From assembly GCA_910586605.1 (NCBI GenBank), contig CAJUJR010000035.1, positions 1 through 29,407 on the forward strand: a stretch of 29,407 bases of DNA, in the 5' to 3' direction. Of this stretch, positions 24,426 through 29,407 are shown piece by piece (the stretch's first letter is position 1; each line of letters opens with the position of its first letter). Below the pieces are notes generated by a model. The model made no database searches. It was not told where the DNA came from and was given only the letters and a program-made list of their open reading frames with translations. Source of the DNA: an uncultured Lachnospiraceae bacterium. GTDB lineage: Bacteria; Bacillota; Clostridia; Lachnospirales; Lachnospiraceae. Both the position numbers and the translations under genes were made by a program.

Positions 24426-25769
24426 CTAATTCCTCTCTGGCTCAAGGTTCCCAAATTTCGTAAGGTGTGATATCCATGCCAGTTTTACTTTTCCCGTAGG
24501 TCCGCTTCGCTGCTTGGCAATTATCACTTCCGCTACCCCTTTATCCTCTGTATCCGGGTTATAATATTCATCACGGTAAAGGAACATTACCATATCTGCA
24601 TCCTGCTCAATCGCACCAGATTCACGCAAATCCGAAAGCATCGGCCGCTTATCCGGGCGCTGCTCTACCGCACGTGATAGCTGGGACAATGCAATTACTG
24701 GGACATTCAATTCCCTTGCCATAACCTTAAGGGAACGGGATATATCCGAAATCTCCTGCTGGCGGTTCTCTCCCTTGCGTTTCCCAGACCCCGTCATCAA
24801 CTGTAAATAGTCGATAATTACAAGATCAAGCCCTTTGCTCAATTTCAACTTCCTGCACTTTGTACGCAGCTCCGAAGCAGTAATGCCGGATGTGTCATCT
24901 ATCACAAAATTCGTATTCCCTATCCTCCGCACACTGTCCACAAGCCTTACCCAGTCTTCATCCTCTAAAGACCCCGTCCGTATCTTCTGGAAATCCACTT
25001 TTGAATTCATGGAAAGAAATCTTTTTACAATCTGTTCCTTACTCATTTCCAGGCTAAACATCGCAATTGTCCCAGAACCATGCAGCGCGATATGCTCTAT
25101 CAGATTGAGGACAAACGAAGTTTTTCCCATTGCAGGGCGTGCAGCAATTAATACCAAATCAGACTTTTGAAGCCCTGCCGTCTTAAAATCCAAATCACGA
25201 AAGCCTGTCTCAATCCCTGTAATATGCCCTTCTTGCTTTGATGCCTTTGAAATCTCATCCAAAGCCCTCAAAACAACCTGGCTGATTGGCTCAAACTCAC
25301 TACTGGATCGCTGCTGCAGGACATCAAAAATATCCTTCTCCGCTGTATCTAAAATATCCTCCAATGGCTGGTTGTCCATATAACAAAGGTTCGCGACCTT
25401 TTCTGCCGCCTGGATTAGCCGCCGCTCCACCGCCTTGCTGCGCACAATGTCCGCATAATACTTAATATTTGTAGAGGTTGGGACACTTAACATCAGCCCA
25501 GCGAGATATTCCTGGCTGGAAAGTTCTGGAGAAGTCTCCATTTCCCTCAGTTTATCCTGAAGCGTTATTACATCTGCCGCAATTCCGCTACGGTACAAAT
25601 CTACCAGAGCCTGAAATAATTCCGCATACTGCCCCTGATAAAAATCCTGTGGCTCCAACATTTCAGAACTGACAAGTATGGCATCCTTGTCCATCATCAT
25701 AGAGCCAATCACCGCACGTTCAGCTTCTGAACTATGAGGCGGTATTCTTTTAATTATTGCTTCATCCAT
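24426..25769 (-). CDS. dnaB: Replicative DNA helicase DnaB
   Basis: This 447-residue ring helicase unwinds DNA at the replication fork and recruits primase. The N-terminal DnaB domain (PPHSSEAERAVIGSMMMD) is followed by a RecA-like C-terminal ATPase with Walker A ARPAMGKTS near residue 210, Walker B LVIIDYLQLM, and the ESGAIEQDADMVMFL and KQRSGPTG blocks, all intact. It starts 3 bases after rplI stops; the end of rplI provides AAGAGG as ribosome binding site. The gdpP-rplI-dnaB order is a conserved Firmicutes arrangement. No intein or other insertion is present. Confidence 0.97.
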   Translation of the reverse strand: MDEAIIKRIPPHSSEAERAVIGSMMMDKDAILVSSEMLEPQDFYQGQYAELFQALVDLYRSGIAADVITLQDKLREMETSPELSSQEYLAGLMLSVPTSTNIKYYADIVRSKAVERRLIQAAEKVANLCYMDNQPLEDILDTAEKDIFDVLQQRSSSEFEPISQVVLRALDEISKASKQEGHITGIETGFRDLDFKTAGLQKSDLVLIAARPAMGKTSFVLNLIEHIALHGSGTIAMFSLEMSKEQIVKRFLSMNSKVDFQKIRTGSLEDEDWVRLVDSVRRIGNTNFVIDDTSGITASELRTKCRKLKLSKGLDLVIIDYLQLMTGSGKRKGENRQQEISDISRSLKVMARELNVPVIALSQLSRAVEQRPDKRPMLSDLRESGAIEQDADMVMFLYRDEYYNPDTEDKGVAEVIIAKQRSGPTGKVKLAWISHLTKFGNLEPERN

Positions 25770-25772
25770 GTG

Positions 25773-26219
25773 TTATGCCTCTTTTACAACCACCTTTAAC
25801 TCACCTGTAACCTTCTGGTGAAGCTTAATCGGCATCATATACACCCCTGGGCTTTTAATCGGCTCATTCAGCACCATTTTCTTTTTATCTAACTCATAGC
25901 CAAGCTGTTCTTTCGCAGCCAAGGCCACTTCCTTTGTCGAAACAGAGCCAAAGCTCCTTCCGCCAGAACCGGTTTTAATTGAAACAGTAACTGATTTTTC
26001 TTTTAGTTCTTCAGCAAATGCCTTTGCATCCTCCAGCTTTTCCAAAGCCACCTTTTCTTCATGCTGCTTCTGGAGTTTTAATTCATTTCTGTTTTTTGCC
26101 GTCGCTTCAACCCCAAGCTTTTTCTTTAACAGAAAATTCCTTGCATAGCCATCATTTACCTTTACCAATTCGCCCTTTTTCCCAAGCGATTTTACATCCT
26201 CCAATAAAATAACTTCCAT
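25773..26219 (-). CDS. rplI: 50S ribosomal protein L9
   Basis: This 148-residue protein binds 23S rRNA at the base of the L1 stalk. It starts with MEVILLEDVKSLGKKGELVK and has the L9 signature GYARNFLLKKK at about residues 24-34, a long connecting helix and the C-terminal RNA-binding domain. Its ATG overlaps the gdpP stop by one base (TAATG), indicating translational coupling. Confidence 0.97.
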   Translation of the reverse strand: MEVILLEDVKSLGKKGELVKVNDGYARNFLLKKKLGVEATAKNRNELKLQKQHEEKVALEKLEDAKAFAEELKEKSVTVSIKTGSGGRSFGSVSTKEVALAAKEQLGYELDKKKMVLNEPIKSPGVYMMPIKLHQKVTGELKVVVKEA

Positions 26220-28264
26220 TATGCCTCTCCTTCCGTAATCATATTGTCTATTGTTTCCCGGAGGAGATTCTTTGCATCCCCAACCGATATATCCTTTAAC
26301 TGCGCCCCAGCAACATTAATATGCCCGCCGCCGCCAAGCCTTTCCATCATAACCTGGACATTTAACTCATCAATCGAGCGTGCGCTGATATGGACTTTCC
26401 CATTATATTTTGTCAATACAAATGACGCCTTCACACCATTAATATCTAAAAGTGAATTGGCAATCTTGGCGCCAAGCACAGTTGGGCTTTCCACGCCCTG
26501 TGCAGAACTTTCAGCAATCGCATACTCCCCGCGGTACAGTTCTGTATCCTGGATTGCCGCCGCCTTCACTTTGTATTCCTCTATGTTTTCCCGGAATGCC
26601 TTCCTGACACGGACGGCATCTGCACCATTTCTCCTTAGGTATGCCATTGCTTCAAATGTACGCACCCCTGTTTTATTGGAAAAATAATTTGTATCAATCA
26701 TAATTCCAGCATACATTGCATCTGCCTCTGCTGGATGAAGCCGCAGGCCATTTCCGATATACTGGGAAATCTCTGCAACCATTTCACTTGCCGAAGATGC
26801 ATATGGCTCAATATAGAACAAAACTGCCTTTGCAATTGCATCCCCTGCCTGACGGTGGTGGTCAATCACCACAACAGACTGCGCCTGGTCAATCAGTTCT
26901 GGGCATTCTGTATAGCTCCCCCTGTTCACATCAACAATAACAAGAAGAGTTGATTCATCTACAATTTCTTTTGCTTCATTTCCGTCAATCATCATATCCT
27001 GTTCATATTCTTTAGAATAAAAACGTTCACGTATAGGGTTTACGGAAGAGTTGACTTCATTTAAGACAATATGCGCTTTTCGGTTCAAAGTCTTTGCAAT
27101 CCGGTAAATTCCGACAGATGCCCCAAAAGAATCTGTATCGCCAATCGAATGCCCCATAACGACAACCCGTTCCTTGCCTTCAATCAGCTCTTTAAGTACA
27201 TGTGCCTTTACCCTTGCTTTTACCCTTGTATTTCTCTCTATCTGGACACGTTTCCCTCCAAAAAACTGCTCTTTTTCACCATTTTTTACAACAGCCTGGT
27301 CACCGCCGCGCCCTAGCGCAAGATCCATTGCAGCACGTGCCCATTCATAGCGCTCCATATAAGTGCCTTTCCCAACGCCAATCCCAATACTAATTGTTGC
27401 ACTTTGGTCATATCCCAGGTTAATATTCCGTATTTCTTCCAAAATAGAAAACCGGCTGCTAATCAACCCATCTAACTGGCTCTGTTTAAAGGCAAAGAAA
27501 AATTTATCCTTTTCTAGTTTTTTAGAAATCGCATCAATCCCCTGCATGTATTTATTTACTTTCCTGTCAATCAGGGCAATCGTCAAAGACTGGCGCACCT
27601 CGTCAATGCTGTCAATCAACTCATCGTAATTATCAATATATAAAAGCCCTACAACAAGGTTTTCCGCCTCACGCACCTTTTCCAGGTTAATAATCTCTGT
27701 TTCCTCATACAGGCACATAGAAATAATCTGCCCTGTTTCCATCAACTGGTTCAGCGGCAAATCAGGCTCCCCATCCTGCGCACACTCCAACAGTGGGCTG
27801 AGCACACATCGGTAATAACGTTCCTGCGCCTGCACATGGATCACCTTTTCTTCTGGTTCCTTCGGAAATTTTCCACGGGTAATCTCTGGAAAAATATTAG
27901 TAATGCTCCTTCTTGCCGCTTTTTTATTCACAATAACTTCTAAGAACCGGTCATTCCCCCATAAAAGCTGGCCTTCTTCGCTTAACACGCCATATGGGAC
28001 GTCCAATCCCTTTAACAGGTTTGTCTGCGTCTGCCCATAGCTGGCAGCAAATTCCATCAAATCCCGCCGTATCCTCTTTCTGCTGGTAAAATAAACCAGG
28101 CAGGATATCAAAGTATATATTACCCAGAAAATACCGCTGATAATTCCTGCCTTACGGTTTGTCAGAAAAATTTCTATATTCAGCAATAAAAATAAAATAC
28201 ACAGGATAAACGGCCAGTAAAGACAGGCCCGCAACGCCCCCTTTAGTTGTATTTTTTGTTTCAT
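26219..28264 (-). CDS. gdpP: Cyclic-di-AMP phosphodiesterase GdpP
   Basis: This 681-residue membrane protein hydrolyses the second messenger c-di-AMP and thereby affects cell-wall, potassium and osmotic control. Two membrane helices lie at about residues 14-56, followed by a PAS-like sensor, a degenerate GGDEF domain (SIGIGVGKG), and the DHH/DHHA1 catalytic part. Catalytic motifs are GHSIGDTDSFGA near residue 371, VIVDHHRQAG near 466 and GGGGHINVAGAQL near 644. All metal ligands expected for the DHH family are present. It is the first gene of the gdpP-rplI-dnaB operon, with GGGAGG about 15 bases before ATG and a consensus promoter in the end of the upstream gene. Confidence 0.95.
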   Translation of the reverse strand: MKQKIQLKGALRACLYWPFILCILFLLLNIEIFLTNRKAGIISGIFWVIYTLISCLVYFTSRKRIRRDLMEFAASYGQTQTNLLKGLDVPYGVLSEEGQLLWGNDRFLEVIVNKKAARRSITNIFPEITRGKFPKEPEEKVIHVQAQERYYRCVLSPLLECAQDGEPDLPLNQLMETGQIISMCLYEETEIINLEKVREAENLVVGLLYIDNYDELIDSIDEVRQSLTIALIDRKVNKYMQGIDAISKKLEKDKFFFAFKQSQLDGLISSRFSILEEIRNINLGYDQSATISIGIGVGKGTYMERYEWARAAMDLALGRGGDQAVVKNGEKEQFFGGKRVQIERNTRVKARVKAHVLKELIEGKERVVVMGHSIGDTDSFGASVGIYRIAKTLNRKAHIVLNEVNSSVNPIRERFYSKEYEQDMMIDGNEAKEIVDESTLLVIVDVNRGSYTECPELIDQAQSVVVIDHHRQAGDAIAKAVLFYIEPYASSASEMVAEISQYIGNGLRLHPAEADAMYAGIMIDTNYFSNKTGVRTFEAMAYLRRNGADAVRVRKAFRENIEEYKVKAAAIQDTELYRGEYAIAESSAQGVESPTVLGAKIANSLLDINGVKASFVLTKYNGKVHISARSIDELNVQVMMERLGGGGHINVAGAQLKDISVGDAKNLLRETIDNMITEGEA

Positions 28265-28312
28265 AATCCTGAACCAACCTCCCTGCCAGAAAATTCTGAC
28301 TATTGACTTATG

Positions 28313-28341
28313 ATTATAACATCAATCTAAATCTCCGTCAA
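28313..28341 (-). promoter_or_regulatory. Near-consensus promoter of gdpP-rplI-dnaB
   Basis: On the minus strand TTGACG (28341-28336) and TATAAT (28318-28313) are separated by exactly 17 bp. The -35 box lies inside the last codons of the methyltransferase gene. The start of gdpP is 49 bases downstream of the -10 box. Confidence 0.85.
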
Positions 28342-29194
28342 ACCAACGCCCTGATGCCCCACATGGCAGCACCAAACCATTTTTTGACACTGGAAGGCCA
28401 ATCTCTTGTGCTTCTGCCTTACCGCCAAACTTCGGGACAAGCGCTGTCCCAAGCATATAGGAAAGCACTGCTGGCTGCAATCCTGTTGTATATGAATTAA
28501 TCAGGAAAAATAGCGGCTTTTCACTTAAAAGCTTTACACATAACTGAATCAGCGGAAATACTCCTTCTTCTATTTTCCAAATTTCCCCTTTCGGTCCCCT
28601 CCCATAGGAAGGCGGGTCCATAATAATGCCATCATAATGATTTCCCCTGCGGATTTCACGCTCTACAAACTTTACACAATCATCAACAAGCCAGCGTATC
28701 GGCGCCTCCAAAAGCCCAGAAGCCGCCGCATTTTCCTTTGCCCATCCTACCATCCCTTTGGATGCATCAACATGCGTCACAGACGCACCTGCCGCTGCCG
28801 CTGCTAGTGTTGCGCCCCCTGTATAGGCAAAAAGATTTAATACCTTCACTGGCTGTTTTGACTGTTTAATCTTGCCGCCAACCCAATCCCAATTAACCGC
28901 CTGTTCTGGAAAAAGCCCTGTATGCTTAAACTGAAACGGCTGAAGGCAGAAGGTAAGCGTTTTATAATGCACCTGCCAGATATCTGGTAAACCAAAAAAC
29001 TCCCATTCCCCGCCGCCTTTATTACTGCGGTGGTAATGCCCATTCGGCTTTTTCCATCCTCTGTGCTTTTTTGGCGTGTCCCAGATCACTTGCGGATCAG
29101 GGCGCACCAAAATATATTCCCCCCACCGCTCCAGTTTTTCCCCTCCGGATGTATCAATTACTTCATAATCCTCCCATTGGTTTGCAATCCACAT
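28322..29194 (-). CDS. RlmI/RlmK-like class I SAM-dependent methyltransferase
   Basis: This 290-residue cytosolic protein is a class I methyltransferase of the COG1092 (RlmI-like, 23S rRNA methyltransferase) type. The SAM-binding loop is LNLFAYTGGATLAAAAAG at about residues 118-136, followed by VTHVDASKGMVGWAKENA and the motif IV DPPSYGRG near residue 191. The PUA domain found at the N-terminus of full RlmI is absent, and the length is shorter than RlmI (about 400), so the RNA target is uncertain. GAGGTG precedes the ATG by 5 bases. It is upstream of, and co-directional with, gdpP, which has its own promoter. Confidence 0.88.
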   Translation of the reverse strand: MWIANQWEDYEVIDTSGGEKLERWGEYILVRPDPQVIWDTPKKHRGWKKPNGHYHRSNKGGGEWEFFGLPDIWQVHYKTLTFCLQPFQFKHTGLFPEQAVNWDWVGGKIKQSKQPVKVLNLFAYTGGATLAAAAAGASVTHVDASKGMVGWAKENAAASGLLEAPIRWLVDDCVKFVEREIRRGNHYDGIIMDPPSYGRGPKGEIWKIEEGVFPLIQLCVKLLSEKPLFFLINSYTTGLQPAVLSYMLGTALVPKFGGKAEAQEIGLPVSKNGLVLPCGASGRWFDGDLD

Positions 29195-29273
29195 AATTCA
29201 CCTCATTTCTGCAAAGCCGCGCCATATTTAATATGACGAAAAACGTCCTGCTATCTCACGGATAGAACTTGCA

Positions 29274-29351
29274 TTATTTTGGTTTGCATTTACTACAACA
29301 AGCAAGTCTTCCATTTATTGGCAGATTAACATCTATGCCCCTTCGTGTCAA
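29274..29351 (-). CDS. Possible 25-residue Cys-rich peptide
   Basis: Directly inside the right-hand repeat, a minus-strand frame from TTG (29351) to TAA (29276-29274) encodes a short peptide ending NGRLACCSKCKPK. The three closely spaced cysteines are unusual. There is no clear ribosome binding site and the start is a guess, so it may be the tail of a gene cut by the repeat or pure chance. I do not recognise a family. Confidence 0.2.
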   Translation of the reverse strand: MTRRGIDVNLPINGRLACCSKCKPK

Positions 29352-29354
29352 CTA

Positions 29355-29407
29355 GTTACTATTCACAGCCAATCGTAGCCGGACTTAAGGAAATAAAAAA
29401 TATCTTC
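29355..29407 (-). repeat. 53-bp terminal repeat, right copy
   Basis: Exact reverse complement of bases 1-53. The inner neighbour is TAGTTGACACG on the minus strand, which shares ten bases (TAGTTGACAC) with the probable end of the IS3 remnant at 1622-1631; this may be chance. Confidence 0.95.
29363..29407 (-). CDS. C-terminal end of an unknown ORF (partial, right copy)
   Basis: This is the minus-strand copy of the 14-codon ORF end EDIFYFLKSGYDWL seen at the left edge, with the same stop codon and the same 8 following bases. The rest is outside the window. Identity at the DNA level argues for two copies of one recent element rather than two ordinary genes. Confidence 0.3.
   Translation of the reverse strand, partial: EDIFYFLKSGYDWL

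Noticed and set aside
26244..27629. Several plus-strand frames opposite gdpP
   Set aside because: They are shadows of the gdpP reading frame; no independent start signals are present.
1..29407. CRISPR arrays, tRNA or rRNA genes
   Set aside because: I saw no regularly spaced direct repeats, cloverleaf-like segments or rRNA stretches on either strand.
1..29407. The whole window as a composite transposon bounded by the 53-bp repeats
   Set aside because: It contains essential core genes (dnaB, rplI, gdpP, pgi) in conserved order, so repeat-limited assembly ends are the simpler explanation.

Overview
The window looks like a low-to-moderate GC Gram-positive anaerobe of the Clostridia, most likely a motile gut-type Lachnospiraceae. 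The basis is the core order gdpP-rplI-dnaB, AGGAGG-type ribosome binding sites, sugar-binding lipoproteins, ABC sugar permeases with no ATPase beside them, and cytosolic GH94 phosphorylases. This is inference from gene content; no marker settles the genus.

Layout. (1) 1-1554: a radical SAM/SPASM peptide-modifying enzyme with its own terminator, preceded by a 53-bp sequence that recurs in inverted orientation at the right end. (2) 1555-3060: an AT-rich scar of decayed mobile DNA, with a possible group II intron scrap, the 3' end of an IS3-family transposase, a lysozyme-like fragment and a frameshifted Rpn/PD-(D/E)XK pseudogene. (3) 3076-12319, minus strand: a beta-glucan operon reading from 12319 downwards: secreted GH16 endo-beta-1,3-glucanase with four carbohydrate-binding-like modules, GH94 phosphorylase, sugar-binding lipoprotein and two permeases. 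(4) 12714-13454, plus strand: a divergent AraC-type regulator. (5) 13496-19259, minus strand: sugar-binding lipoprotein, methyl-accepting chemotaxis protein and a second, different GH94 phosphorylase in one apparent operon. (6) 19491-21009: a secreted GH5 glucanase with a ricin-type lectin module, broken by one extra G in a G6 run. (7) 21541-22890: pgi. (8) 23141-24193: a Uma2-type nuclease and an unknown membrane-anchored protein. (9) 24426-29194, minus strand: dnaB, rplI, gdpP and an RlmI-like methyltransferase.

How the genes may work together (inference). GH16 and GH5 cut beta-glucan outside the cell, the binding protein and permeases import oligosaccharides, and the two phosphorylases split disaccharides with phosphate to glucose-1-phosphate plus glucose. 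Pgi is a general enzyme that would handle the glucose-6-phosphate. The second operon adds a chemoreceptor, so sensing or swimming towards the sugar may be co-expressed with its breakdown. This chemotaxis-linked glucan locus is the most interesting system in the window. The terminal inverted repeat and the orphan radical SAM gene are the next most interesting items.
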